Position numbers and translations under genes: made by a program. From assembly GCF_902497875.1 (NCBI RefSeq), contig NZ_CABVHY010000006.1, positions 62,001 to 126,000 of the forward strand: DNA of 64,000 nt, read 5' to 3'. The DNA is from Pseudomonas fluorescens (GTDB lineage: Bacteria > Pseudomonadota > Gammaproteobacteria > Pseudomonadales > Pseudomonadaceae). The notes under the pieces are model-generated. The model had not been told where the DNA came from, did no database searches, and saw only the letters and a program-made list of their open reading frames with translations. How positions within the stretch are numbered: the first letter of the stretch is position 1; every line of letters starts with the position of its first letter. Below, piece after piece: positions 23,498 through 32,536 of this stretch.

Positions 23498-25255
23498 GTG
23501 GCATTGACGATTCTTGGCCTGTCTGGCGCCCTTAGCCATGATCCTTCCGCAGCCCTGTACATCGACGGCAAGTTGGTTGCAGCGGCTGAAGAAGAGCGCT
23601 TCGTACGCGATAAACATGCAAAGAACCGCATGCCCTACGAGTCGGCGAAGTTCTGCCTTGAGCAGGCCGGTATCAAACCTTGCGACGTAGATGTGGTGGC
23701 GATTCCGTTCGCCCCGATCAGCCTGTTCGGCAAGGCGCGCTGGCAGTATGCCAAGCGTTACTGGTACGCCCCGGACCGCGCGCTTGACGCGATCCTGATG
23801 GGCAACCGCCGTTACAAGCGTTATCGCAACAAGATCGTCTGGTGCCTCGAGCAACTGGGCTTCGATCCGAAGAAAATCAAGATCGAGCCGGTCGAGCACC
23901 ACTTGGCCCACGCCTCCAGCGCTTACCACTGCTCCGGTTTCAAAGAGAAAACCGCGATCCTCGGGATCGACGGCAAGGGTGAGTACGCCACGACCTTCTT
24001 CGGTTATGGCGAAAACGGCAAGATTCACAAGATCAAGGAGTTCTTCGATCCGGACTCCCTCGGCGGCCTTTACGGCGCGATCACCGAGTTCCTCGGCTTC
24101 GAGATGCTCGACGGCGAATTCAAGGTCATGGGCATGGCGCCGTACGGCGATGCCAGCAAGTACGATTTCTCGCGTCTGGCCAGTTTTGAAAACGGCGAGT
24201 TGGTGATCAATACCGAGTACGCCAACGTCATCGGCCTGCGTCGCTATAAAGAGAAGGGCAAAGGTTTCTACTTCTCACCGAAGTTGATCGAATGGCTGGG
24301 GCCGAAACGCGAAGGCGATATCGCCGACGAGCCCTACATCCACTACGCCGCGAGCATGCAAGCGCTGTTCGAGAAACTGGCGTTGCAGATGATCGACCAC
24401 TACCTGGGTGACGTCCTCAAGGAAACCGGCAAGCTGGCCTTCGCTGGCGGCTGTGCGCTGAACGTCAAGTTGAACCAGAAGATCATCGCCCGTGACGACA
24501 TCAAGGAGTTGTTCGTGCAACCGGCGTCCGGCGATGCCGGCACCGCGGTCGGTGCGGCGGCCTACGTTTCCCACGCGCGTGGCGTACCGGTAGAGAAGAT
24601 GGAACACGTCTATCTCGGCCCGTCCTACAGCAACGAAGACGTGATCGCCGCCTGTGCCCGTCATCCGAGCAAACCAGCCTGGCGGCAGATCGACAACACC
24701 CCCGAGCGCATCGCCAGAATCATGGTCGACGGCAACCCGGTGGCGTGGTTCCAGGGTCGTATGGAGTTCGGTCCGCGAGCCTTGGGTGGTCGTTCGATCA
24801 TCGGTTGCCCGAGCGCCACTGGCGTGGCTGACCGGATCAACCATCAGATCAAGTTCCGCGAGCGCTGGAGGCCTTTCTGCCCGTCGATGCTCGACACCGT
24901 GGCCCCGCAGATGATCAAGATCGATCACCCTGCGCCGTTCATGACCTTCACCTTTGAAGTGTCCGAGGAGTGGAAAACCCGCGTGCCGGAAGTTGTCCAC
25001 GAAGACGGTACGTCCCGGGCCCAGGTGCTCAAGCGCGAATACAACCCGCGCTACTACGACATGATGAAAGCCCTGGAAGTACTGACCGGTAACGGTGTGT
25101 CGTTGAACACCTCGCTGAACCGTCGTGGCGAGCCGATGATTTGCTCACCGACCGATGCGCTGAACATGTTCTACGGTTCCGACCTGCAGTACTTGATCAT
25201 GGAAGACATTCTGGTGGTCAAGGACGGCGTGGACGCGTATGACGCGCTCGTCTGA
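23498..25255 (+). CDS. wapO: LPS core carbamoyltransferase (NodU/CmcH family)
   Basis: The 585-aa enzyme belongs to the O-carbamoyltransferase family and probably transfers carbamoyl from carbamoyl phosphate to heptose II of the core, a known Pseudomonas modification. Features are the N-terminal GLSGALSHDPSAAL, the metal-binding histidines in EHHLAHASSAYHCSG, the ATP-binding ILGIDGKGEYATTF and the C-terminal RMEFGPRALGGRSI. The start is GTG at 23498 with AGAGG ten bases upstream. It overlaps the following glycosyltransferase by 17 bases. The symbol follows PA5005 from memory. Confidence 0.88.
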   Translation: MALTILGLSGALSHDPSAALYIDGKLVAAAEEERFVRDKHAKNRMPYESAKFCLEQAGIKPCDVDVVAIPFAPISLFGKARWQYAKRYWYAPDRALDAILMGNRRYKRYRNKIVWCLEQLGFDPKKIKIEPVEHHLAHASSAYHCSGFKEKTAILGIDGKGEYATTFFGYGENGKIHKIKEFFDPDSLGGLYGAITEFLGFEMLDGEFKVMGMAPYGDASKYDFSRLASFENGELVINTEYANVIGLRRYKEKGKGFYFSPKLIEWLGPKREGDIADEPYIHYAASMQALFEKLALQMIDHYLGDVLKETGKLAFAGGCALNVKLNQKIIARDDIKELFVQPASGDAGTAVGAAAYVSHARGVPVEKMEHVYLGPSYSNEDVIAACARHPSKPAWRQIDNTPERIARIMVDGNPVAWFQGRMEFGPRALGGRSIIGCPSATGVADRINHQIKFRERWRPFCPSMLDTVAPQMIKIDHPAPFMTFTFEVSEEWKTRVPEVVHEDGTSRAQVLKREYNPRYYDMMKALEVLTGNGVSLNTSLNRRGEPMICSPTDALNMFYGSDLQYLIMEDILVVKDGVDAYDALV

Positions 25256-27638
25256 GCGCCAGGTTCTGCAGTTCTGTCACGGCTATGACGGGCCGTTTCT
25301 GGATTGTGCCAGACAATATGCGAGCCTGTTCGCGGGGACCGGCTATCGGGTCACTACGGTCTTTCTGACCGGCGTGGCCGATGCCGAGGTCGCGGCGGGC
25401 TGCGCATCGGATGAAGTAGTGTTCCTCGAGTACAGCTCCAAGGCCATCCGTGGGCTGAAGCTCGAAGCCATCCGCGAGTTGCGCGAGATTGCCGCGTCAC
25501 GCAACTTCAGCCTGTGCATCGCTCACCGGTTCAAGCCGATCTATATCGCCTTGTTGGCCACCGACTTGCCCGTCATTGGCGTGCACCACGCCTTTGGTGA
25601 TTATCAGCGCCGTAGCCGCAAGCTTTTTGCTCATCTGTTGCGCAAGCGCCTGAGCCTGCTCGGAGTCTCCGATGCGGTGCGTGACGACATGCGTCGTTGC
25701 CTGCCGACATGGCCGGCTGAACGCATCCAGACCCTTTATAACCGCATCGATATCGACGCCTTGCAGGCCAGCCAGTTGCCGGCCGAGCAGGCTCGCGAGG
25801 CGCTCGGATTGTCGCCGGGGGCATGGATTGTCGGCAACGTCGGGCGGCTGCATCCAGACAAGGACCAGGCCACGCTGTTGCGCGGTTTTGCTGCTGCGTT
25901 GCCGCGTCTGCCAGCGCCAAGCCAGCTGGTGATCATCGGAAGCGGTCGCCTGGAACCGGACCTCAAAACATTGGCCGGAAGCCTGGGAATTGCCGAGCGG
26001 GTGCTGTTTCTCGGTCAGGTGCCGCAGGCCCGACGCTATTTTCGCGCGTTCGATGTGTTTGCCCTCAGTTCCGACCACGAGCCTTTCGGCATGGTGCTGC
26101 TGGAAGCCATGGCGGCCGGCGTAGCGGTGATCTGCACGGATTGTGGGGGTGGCCGCGAAGTCGTGGCGGGGGTTGGCAAACTATTTCCCCTGGGCGACGC
26201 CGAGGCGCTCTCCAGTGCCCTGATCGAGCAGGCTGGCGAAACCGCAGAGCTTCCAGCCATTCGTGCACGCATGGAGCAGTCGCTGCGTGAGCGTTTTGCC
26301 GATGAGCCGGTCCGGCAACATTTCTGGTCGTTGCCGATGGTCACGGCTGCCTGTGCAGCGGCGACCTCGCCTGGCCAGAGCGGTAGCGCAGTCGCCAGTT
26401 GGGCCGACAAGGCCAGGGCCCTGGACCTTTACCGCTGGCGACTGCTGCGTGAACGCCATGGTTCGTTCGCCAGTGCCCTGCGCTTTGCCCGTGACGCCCT
26501 CGCTGACCTGCGCTTCGGCTGGTGTGCCCGAGCCAACGTGGCAAAGCGGATCGATGTCGAGCCCTGTGACGTTCTGCTGCTGCAATCGGCGCCTAAGGTC
26601 ATCGCCCTGCAACGCAAAAAGCTGCTGATCAAGGCGTTGCGTGACCGCGGGCATTCGCTGGTGGAAACCGCACTGCCCGAGACACGGCAAGTGTGTCGGG
26701 AACACCTGCTGGCCGTTCCCCCTCAGCCAGTGCCGCTGCGTTATTTCGGCTATGCCGCGCATGCCCAATGGCTGGTGGAGCGCTATGCGCCAAAGGTACT
26801 GCTCAACGACCGCAATGGCAGCCTGTATGCGCCATTCCTGCGTCTGGCGCTGGCGGCCACGGGGCGGCCACTGGTCCATCTGGCCCATGCTTCTACCGTG
26901 GAGTCGTCGCGACGCCTGGGTATGAACGACTATGACTATTACCTGTTGTTTGGGCGCAGCTCACTGGAAGCGCTGCAGGCGCGGGTCTTGCGTTTCGGCG
27001 AGTCGACCACGGTGCTCGCCGGTTCGCACATGATCGACGATTCTTTCGACCTGCCTGCGGCTGACCCGGCATTGCGCACCGTACTGATCCTTGGCGTGGG
27101 ACCGGATAAAGAAAAAGAACCAGGCTACCAGCGAACCTACGGGCTGTTGCGTGACTGGTCTGCGGCGAATCCTCAGTATCGAGTGCTGGTCAAGCGTCAT
27201 CCGCGCAGTCAGGTGCCGTTCTGGCAGCAGGCGGCCGCGAGCCTTGAGCAGATTACCGTGCTGCCGGCAGAATGCTCCCTGGCGCAAGCGCTGGAGCAGG
27301 CTTCGGTGGTCATCAATATCATGTCCAACGCGGTCATCGAGGCGGGCCTGGCGGCGCGGCCGGTGGTTCATGTCAATGTCAGCGGCGAGCGCGACATCTT
27401 CTCTCAGGAGCGATTCATTGGGCCCCAGGTCGATAGCGTGGCGGGGCTGCAGCAGCGGCTGGAAGAAATTGATCTGGACTATGCCGGGCATGTCAGTCGG
27501 GCGCAGTCGTTTGCTCATTTTCATCTGGCCCATGGGTCGCACGGCCTGCACAAGACTGTTGAGGTGCTGGAAAGCCTGCTTCAAGGCTCGGTCCTGCCGG
27601 ACGATGTAGAGCTGCGCAGATTGACCGGTTCCAGATAA
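25239..27638 (+). CDS. Two-domain glycosyltransferase (WapH-like GT4 plus a second GT-B-like domain)
   Basis: This 799-aa protein is about twice the size of P. aeruginosa WapH (PA5004), its positional counterpart. Residues 1-365 form a GT4 glycosyltransferase: VGNVGRLHPDKDQ, a Rossmann VIIGSGR, and the donor motif SSDHEPFGMVLLEAMAAG. After a linker, residues about 430-799 form another nucleotide-sugar-transferase-like domain with VLLLQSAPKVIALQRKK, LVKRHPRSQVPF and VINIMSNAVIEAGLAARPVV. The HP and N..IEAGL motifs resemble CDP-glycerol or KpsC/KpsS-type transferases. It probably adds two different residues to the outer core. The frame is continuous, so this is a true fusion in this sequence. 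Confidence 0.8.
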   Translation: MTRSSERQVLQFCHGYDGPFLDCARQYASLFAGTGYRVTTVFLTGVADAEVAAGCASDEVVFLEYSSKAIRGLKLEAIRELREIAASRNFSLCIAHRFKPIYIALLATDLPVIGVHHAFGDYQRRSRKLFAHLLRKRLSLLGVSDAVRDDMRRCLPTWPAERIQTLYNRIDIDALQASQLPAEQAREALGLSPGAWIVGNVGRLHPDKDQATLLRGFAAALPRLPAPSQLVIIGSGRLEPDLKTLAGSLGIAERVLFLGQVPQARRYFRAFDVFALSSDHEPFGMVLLEAMAAGVAVICTDCGGGREVVAGVGKLFPLGDAEALSSALIEQAGETAELPAIRARMEQSLRERFADEPVRQHFWSLPMVTAACAAATSPGQSGSAVASWADKARALDLYRWRLLRERHGSFASALRFARDALADLRFGWCARANVAKRIDVEPCDVLLLQSAPKVIALQRKKLLIKALRDRGHSLVETALPETRQVCREHLLAVPPQPVPLRYFGYAAHAQWLVERYAPKVLLNDRNGSLYAPFLRLALAATGRPLVHLAHASTVESSRRLGMNDYDYYLLFGRSSLEALQARVLRFGESTTVLAGSHMIDDSFDLPAADPALRTVLILGVGPDKEKEPGYQRTYGLLRDWSAANPQYRVLVKRHPRSQVPFWQQAAASLEQITVLPAECSLAQALEQASVVINIMSNAVIEAGLAARPVVHVNVSGERDIFSQERFIGPQVDSVAGLQQRLEEIDLDYAGHVSRAQSFAHFHLAHGSHGLHKTVEVLESLLQGSVLPDDVELRRLTGSR

Positions 27639-27702
27639 GCATTCTGTATTACTTCAATATGCCCGGGCCGAGCGACTTCAGGCCTGAGTGAATTCCGGAC
27701 GC

Positions 27703-28818
27703 ATGATGACGAACTTTTTATTTTTCTCTCTTGCCAAACATCAGAGCCTTTACTTTCAGCGCCTGCTCGATGAAACCGAACTCGAAGGCAAGGTTGTCGT
27801 TCCAGGGCAGATGCCTTGGCCCAAGCCGTGGCAGTGGTCGCGGGTGGTTTCACGCATCGACTGGAAACACCTGATCGAAGAGAAATGCCAGGAGCGCCGG
27901 GTCAAGGGCAAGGCCGATGGCAGGTTCTACCGGATGCTGTTGCGTCTGGAGCTTGCCTGGATTGCATTGCGGGTACAGGCGCTACTCGATCGCGAGCGGG
28001 CGACTACACTGGTGATGTGGAACGGCTCGCACCGCTACTGTCAATTATTGCTGGCGCTGGCTCCGACCGACTGCAAAACCTTTTTCTTCGAGAATGGCCT
28101 GTTGCCCAATACCACGACCCTGGATGCGAAAGGCGTCAACTATCGCAACTCGGTGCCGCGAGAGGCGAGTTTCTACCTGAGCTACCAGGCGCCAGAGGCC
28201 ACGGAGTCGGCGGACATCAGGCTGGTTCCACGTCAACCGCGCAACACCGGTCTGACGCCGATTGTTCTGCCGGAGCGTTTCGTCTTCATCCCCTTTCAGG
28301 ATGACCGCGACACTCAGGTTCGGCTGTTTTCGCCCTGGATCAAGGATATGCGCGAGATGTTCGCGCTCGGTGAGCGTCTGGCGAAAGATACCGGCATCAC
28401 CGTGGTCTTCAAGGAGCATCCATCGAGTCGCGAGTCGTACCCCGAACTTCATCAACGCACCCATGAGCGGCTGTTGTTCGCCAACGGCAATGCCACTCAG
28501 GAGTTGATTGAGTCCAGCCAGTTCGTCATCACCCTGAATTCGACAGTCGGCCTGGAAAGCCTGCTATTGGGCAAGCCAGTGCTGACCCTGGGTCAGGCGT
28601 TTTTCAATATCCCCGGCCTGGTGATGCACGCCGATTGCGCCGATGAAGCGGTGAGCCTGGTCAACGCGTTCCCCGACTGGCCGCTGGATGTTCGCCTTCG
28701 ACATAATTTCCTGCGCTACATCGCTCAGGAGTACTGCATACAAGGCAGCTGGCAGAACGCCGACAAAGCTCAGTTACTCAGAGTGGCGAATCGAATGCTG
28801 GGCAAAAGCGAATGTTGA
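27703..28818 (+). CDS. KpsS/KpsC-like capsule-type glycosyltransferase
   Basis: A 371-aa protein resembling the Capsule_synth (KpsC/KpsS, beta-Kdo transferase) family. Motifs are FIPFQDDRDTQVRLFSPW, VFKEHPSSRESYP and ITLNSTVGLESLLLGKPVLTLG, in the family order. No capsule genes are nearby; it sits between the two-domain transferase and waaL, so it probably acts on the LPS core or an O-chain primer. The start is one of two adjacent ATGs (27703/27706) after GGAC; a GTG at 27688 is also possible. It overlaps waaL by seven bases. Confidence 0.75.
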   Translation: MMTNFLFFSLAKHQSLYFQRLLDETELEGKVVVPGQMPWPKPWQWSRVVSRIDWKHLIEEKCQERRVKGKADGRFYRMLLRLELAWIALRVQALLDRERATTLVMWNGSHRYCQLLLALAPTDCKTFFFENGLLPNTTTLDAKGVNYRNSVPREASFYLSYQAPEATESADIRLVPRQPRNTGLTPIVLPERFVFIPFQDDRDTQVRLFSPWIKDMREMFALGERLAKDTGITVVFKEHPSSRESYPELHQRTHERLLFANGNATQELIESSQFVITLNSTVGLESLLLGKPVLTLGQAFFNIPGLVMHADCADEAVSLVNAFPDWPLDVRLRHNFLRYIAQEYCIQGSWQNADKAQLLRVANRMLGKSEC

Positions 28819-30047
28819 TCGCATTGGAGAAACTGTCGTTGATTCGTAAAGACGTCCTGTCAATCTGGGCTGCTATCGGTCTGTTAGTGCTGCTTTGTGG
28901 GGCATGGGCGCTGCCGAGTAACAAGCTTTACCATCAACTGATCATTTTCCTGCTTTGGCTGCCTGCCTCACTGGCGCTGGTTCAGCGTGACTTTCGGCGG
29001 AGCCTGAAACAGCCCGAGTTCCTGCTATTTGCGGTTTTCGCTGTCTGGACCTTGCTGGTGGTGATGGTCGACGGTGCGGCAGGCAACGAAATCGGCAAGA
29101 TCAAGGTAACGCTCTATGTGGCGCTCACCCTGGTGGGCGTGGTGCTGGCCGCGCAAAACCGCACGTGGCGGATCGAGACGCTGCTGCTTTATTCCTCGGT
29201 GGTCGGTGGTCTGTTTGCCGGTGCGTCCTGGATCTACTTCTATGGGGTGTCGGCGCAGCCGTTCAGCGGCCGGCTGATTGCGCTTGGCTTGTGGGACACC
29301 GCCATCATGGCAGCGCATGCCGTCGGTGCGTTGCTCATTCTTGGCCTGTTCATGATGCAAACCCAGCGTTTGAAGCCCTGGATGATGTTGCTGTTGCTGG
29401 TCCCGGCGACAGGCTACGCGCTGTACCTGGGATTCAGTCAGACCCGTGGCGTGTGGATCGGCCTGCTGGCCTGTCTGTTGGTGATGGTGCTGGCACGTCC
29501 ATCGCGACTGGGTATTGGCCTGCTGTTGCTGACAGTGGTGGGGGCAGTGGCCATTGCCATTTTCAAAATGGAAATCCTGCTGCAGCGCGGCGTGTCGTAC
29601 CGTCCGGAGTTATGGAACGGCGGTGTTCGGCTGATGCTGGATAATTGGGCGATGGGCCTGGGCTTTCACGAGTACCGTATCCTGGTTCCGCAAATCGGTC
29701 AGGAGTTCAAGCATCCGCACAATCTGTTTCTCGACATTGGTGTGCGTCTGGGCGTGCCGGGCCTGCTGCTGTTCTTGCTGCTGTGGCTGTCGGTCGGCTG
29801 GCGCGGCTGGATATCGCGAGCGATGCCGTTGGGCCAGGCGCTGCTTGCACTCTGGGTTTTTTCCGGGGTGTCGTTGCTGACGGATGGCATCGGTCTGTGG
29901 TTCAAGCCCAATGCCGACTGGCTGATCATCTGGCTGCCGATTGCCTTGAGCGCGGTGCTGGCTTGTCGGAGCGCAGCCAGTCAGGATCTGCCGCACAGTG
30001 GATCGAAGGGCGTTGCGGAGGGGGGCGGCGGAATAGCTCCCAAGTGA
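28812..30047 (+). CDS. waaL: O-antigen ligase
   Basis: WaaL joins undecaprenyl-linked O-polysaccharide to the lipid A-core in the periplasm. The 411-aa protein is strongly hydrophobic with about 10-12 transmembrane helices and a large periplasmic loop. It has the Wzy_C/WaaL signature region RGVSYRPELWNGGVRLMLD and a conserved HPHN-like motif in FKHPHNLFLDIGVRLG, whose His is typical of the ligase active loop. It follows a glycosyltransferase with a seven-base overlap and precedes a convergent kinase-like gene, matching PA4999 context. Confidence 0.9.
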   Translation: MLIALEKLSLIRKDVLSIWAAIGLLVLLCGAWALPSNKLYHQLIIFLLWLPASLALVQRDFRRSLKQPEFLLFAVFAVWTLLVVMVDGAAGNEIGKIKVTLYVALTLVGVVLAAQNRTWRIETLLLYSSVVGGLFAGASWIYFYGVSAQPFSGRLIALGLWDTAIMAAHAVGALLILGLFMMQTQRLKPWMMLLLLVPATGYALYLGFSQTRGVWIGLLACLLVMVLARPSRLGIGLLLLTVVGAVAIAIFKMEILLQRGVSYRPELWNGGVRLMLDNWAMGLGFHEYRILVPQIGQEFKHPHNLFLDIGVRLGVPGLLLFLLLWLSVGWRGWISRAMPLGQALLALWVFSGVSLLTDGIGLWFKPNADWLIIWLPIALSAVLACRSAASQDLPHSGSKGVAEGGGGIAPK

Positions 30048-30095
30048 TCTGGATAGTTTGCAGTAGCAGTCCGTCACACTTCAGATGCTGTTCTG

Positions 30096-30710
30096 TCAGC
30101 TGGGGCTCTTGCTCGCCTCGTCATAGGCATGCAAAAGTTCGTCCCAAGGGAAGTTATGGATATTGCGTCGTTGCAGGTAATTGCGCAGGTGTTGAAAGTT
30201 GCGCTTTACCAGCATGCTGCGTAATGGACGCTTTTTGAAACGAATATCGAGAAAGTCGATCAGGCCAAAATCCTGGTCAGGGGTGCGCAGGACATTGCCC
30301 AGGTGCAGCGAGCGGAAGTAGATACCGCGCTGATGCAGCCTGAGGATGTAACCGGCCAGCTCAGGGAGCAGGCCATCGAACTGGGCCCGTGAGCCCTTGA
30401 ACAACGAGTCCAGCGCCACGCCGTCCAACGGCTGGTAAAGGCAGGCGCTGACGGCCTTTTTACGGTCGATCCAGCAGCATTCGAGGATCTGCGGCGTGTG
30501 AATGCCGCGTTCCTGCAGTTGCCGGCCTTGTTCGGCGAAGCGCTGGGCATCAGGGCGAAGGCGGGCGATCAGCGGGTGGCGTCGACTACGGAATATCTTC
30601 AACAGTTCGCCGCTGGCGAGCCGCACAACCTTGGGGCCGTGGCTGTCTTTTTCCAGCAGCTCGCCCTGGCTTAGCCAATTTTGTAATTCGTTCGCTGTTA
30701 CAATCCGCAT
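30096..30710 (-). CDS. Kinase-fold protein (PA4998 type) lacking the catalytic Asp
   Basis: This 204-aa protein is related to LPS/toluene-tolerance kinase-like proteins. It has VVRLASGELLKIFRSRR (ATP lysine region), a loop F132-R-S134-LHLGN139 where S134 replaces the catalytic aspartate of H/FRDLHLGN, and a preserved GLIDFLD (D152). It may be a pseudokinase. It is divergent from msbA with only 35 bp between the starts, so their promoters must overlap. It is the only minus-strand gene inside the LPS cluster. Confidence 0.8.
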   Translation of the reverse strand: MRIVTANELQNWLSQGELLEKDSHGPKVVRLASGELLKIFRSRRHPLIARLRPDAQRFAEQGRQLQERGIHTPQILECCWIDRKKAVSACLYQPLDGVALDSLFKGSRAQFDGLLPELAGYILRLHQRGIYFRSLHLGNVLRTPDQDFGLIDFLDIRFKKRPLRSMLVKRNFQHLRNYLQRRNIHNFPWDELLHAYDEASKSPS

Positions 30711-30745
30711 CTTGTCTCTCTTTTCAAACGTACGAGGCTCGCCGC

Positions 30746-32536
30746 ATGGCCAATTCCGCCCAGCAATCCAGCATGAAGATCTACCTGCGATTGCTGAAAT
30801 ACGTACTTCCGTACTGGGGGGCTTTCGCCATCAGTATTGTGGGCTTCGTGCTGTTCGCCTCCAGTCAACCAATGCTGGCGGACATGCTCAAGCATTTTCT
30901 CGATGCCCTGCAAAAACCATCGGATACCCAATTTATGGGGGTTTCCCTGGTACTTGGCGTGCCGTTACTGATTGTACTCATTGCAGTCTATCAAGGCATA
31001 GGCTCATTTCTCGGCAACTATTACCTGGCCAAGGTCGCCCGCGGCGTGGTTCACGACCTGCGTTGTGCCTTGTTCGACAACTTGCTGACCCTGCCTAACC
31101 GCTATTTCGACAACCATAATTCGGGTCACCTGATTTCCCGGATCACCTATAACGTGACCATGGTCACGGGCGCCGCGACCGACGCGATCAAAGTGGTCAT
31201 CCGCGAAGGGCTGACGGTGATCTTCCTGTTCGGCTACCTGTTGTACAGCAACTGGAAAATGACCTTGGTGCTGCTGGCGATACTGCCGGTGATTGCGATC
31301 CTGGTGAGCAGTGCCAGCAAGAAATTTCGCAAGCAGAGCAAGAAAATCCAGGTGGCAATGGGCGACGTGACCCATGTGGCCTCGGAGACCATTCAGGGCT
31401 ACCGCGTGGTCCGCAGCTTCGGCGGCGAGCCTTACGAGACTCAACGTTTTCATTCGGCCAGCGCCGACAACATGAACCGCAGCCTCGGCATGACCCGTAC
31501 CCAGGCGATCTACACGCCGGTTCTGCAGTTGGTGATCTACATCGGCATGGCCGTGCTGATGTATCTGGTCCTGTACCTTCGCGGCGATGCCTCTGCCGGT
31601 GAACTGATCGCCTACATCACTGCGGCCGGCCTGCTGCCGAAACCGATCCGCCAGTTGTCCGAGGTCAGCGCCACGATTCAGAAGGGCCTGGCAGGTGCCG
31701 AGAGCATTTTCGAACAGCTGGATGAGGAGCCGGAAGTCGATAAGGGCACCAAGGAGCTCGAGCAGGTCAGCGGGCGTCTGGAAGTCCGTAACCTTAGCTT
31801 CCAGTACCCAGGCACGGAAAAAGTCGTGCTCAATGATATTTCGTTCACCGCCGAGGCCGGGCAGATGGTCGCCCTGGTTGGCCGCTCGGGCAGCGGCAAG
31901 TCGACCCTGGCCAACCTGATTCCACGTTTCTATCACCATGATCAGGGGCAGATCCTGCTCGATGGGCTCGATGTCGAGGAATACAAACTGATCAACCTGC
32001 GTCGGCATATTGCCCTGGTGACCCAGCAAGTGACGCTGTTCAACGACAGCGTCACCAATAATATCGCCTATGGCGATCTGGCCGGCGCGCCGATGGAAGA
32101 TGTCCGTAAGGCTGCTGAAGATGCCTACGCCGCGGAGTTCATCGAGCAAATGCCGCAGGGCTACGATACCTTGGTGGGTGAGAACGGTGTGTTGCTGTCC
32201 GGCGGCCAGCGCCAGCGTCTGGCAATTGCCCGGGCACTGCTCAAGAACGCCCCGTTGCTGATCCTCGATGAAGCCACTTCGGCACTGGACACCGAGTCCG
32301 AGCGGCACATTCAGGCCGCCCTGGACCAAGTGATGCAAGGCCGTACGACGCTGGTCATCGCCCACCGTCTGTCGACCATCGAGAAGGCCGATCTGATCCT
32401 GTTGATGGATCAGGGACGCATTGTCGAACGTGGTACTCATGCCGAACTGTTGGCGCTCAATGGCTACTACGCACGCCTGCACGAAAAGGATTTCATCGAA
32501 AGCACCGATGAGGCTATGACGGAGTCTCACGTTTGA
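30746..32536 (+). CDS. msbA: Lipid A-core flippase MsbA
   Basis: MsbA is the ABC exporter that flips lipid A-core across the inner membrane. The 596-aa half-transporter has six transmembrane helices in the first 320 residues, then Walker A GRSGSGKST, signature LSGGQRQRLAIARALL, Walker B LLILDEATSALD and the H-loop IAHRLST. The length fits. It starts 35 bp from the divergent kinase-like gene with a GAGG-type Shine-Dalgarno, and its stop overlaps the TTG start of mig-14 by four bases. Confidence 0.96.
   Translation: MANSAQQSSMKIYLRLLKYVLPYWGAFAISIVGFVLFASSQPMLADMLKHFLDALQKPSDTQFMGVSLVLGVPLLIVLIAVYQGIGSFLGNYYLAKVARGVVHDLRCALFDNLLTLPNRYFDNHNSGHLISRITYNVTMVTGAATDAIKVVIREGLTVIFLFGYLLYSNWKMTLVLLAILPVIAILVSSASKKFRKQSKKIQVAMGDVTHVASETIQGYRVVRSFGGEPYETQRFHSASADNMNRSLGMTRTQAIYTPVLQLVIYIGMAVLMYLVLYLRGDASAGELIAYITAAGLLPKPIRQLSEVSATIQKGLAGAESIFEQLDEEPEVDKGTKELEQVSGRLEVRNLSFQYPGTEKVVLNDISFTAEAGQMVALVGRSGSGKSTLANLIPRFYHHDQGQILLDGLDVEEYKLINLRRHIALVTQQVTLFNDSVTNNIAYGDLAGAPMEDVRKAAEDAYAAEFIEQMPQGYDTLVGENGVLLSGGQRQRLAIARALLKNAPLLILDEATSALDTESERHIQAALDQVMQGRTTLVIAHRLSTIEKADLILLMDQGRIVERGTHAELLALNGYYARLHEKDFIESTDEAMTESHV

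Noticed and set aside
30048..30095. Possible break in waaL or a lost gene before the minus-strand kinase-like gene
   Set aside because: waaL has full length and a normal stop; the 48-bp gap holds nothing.
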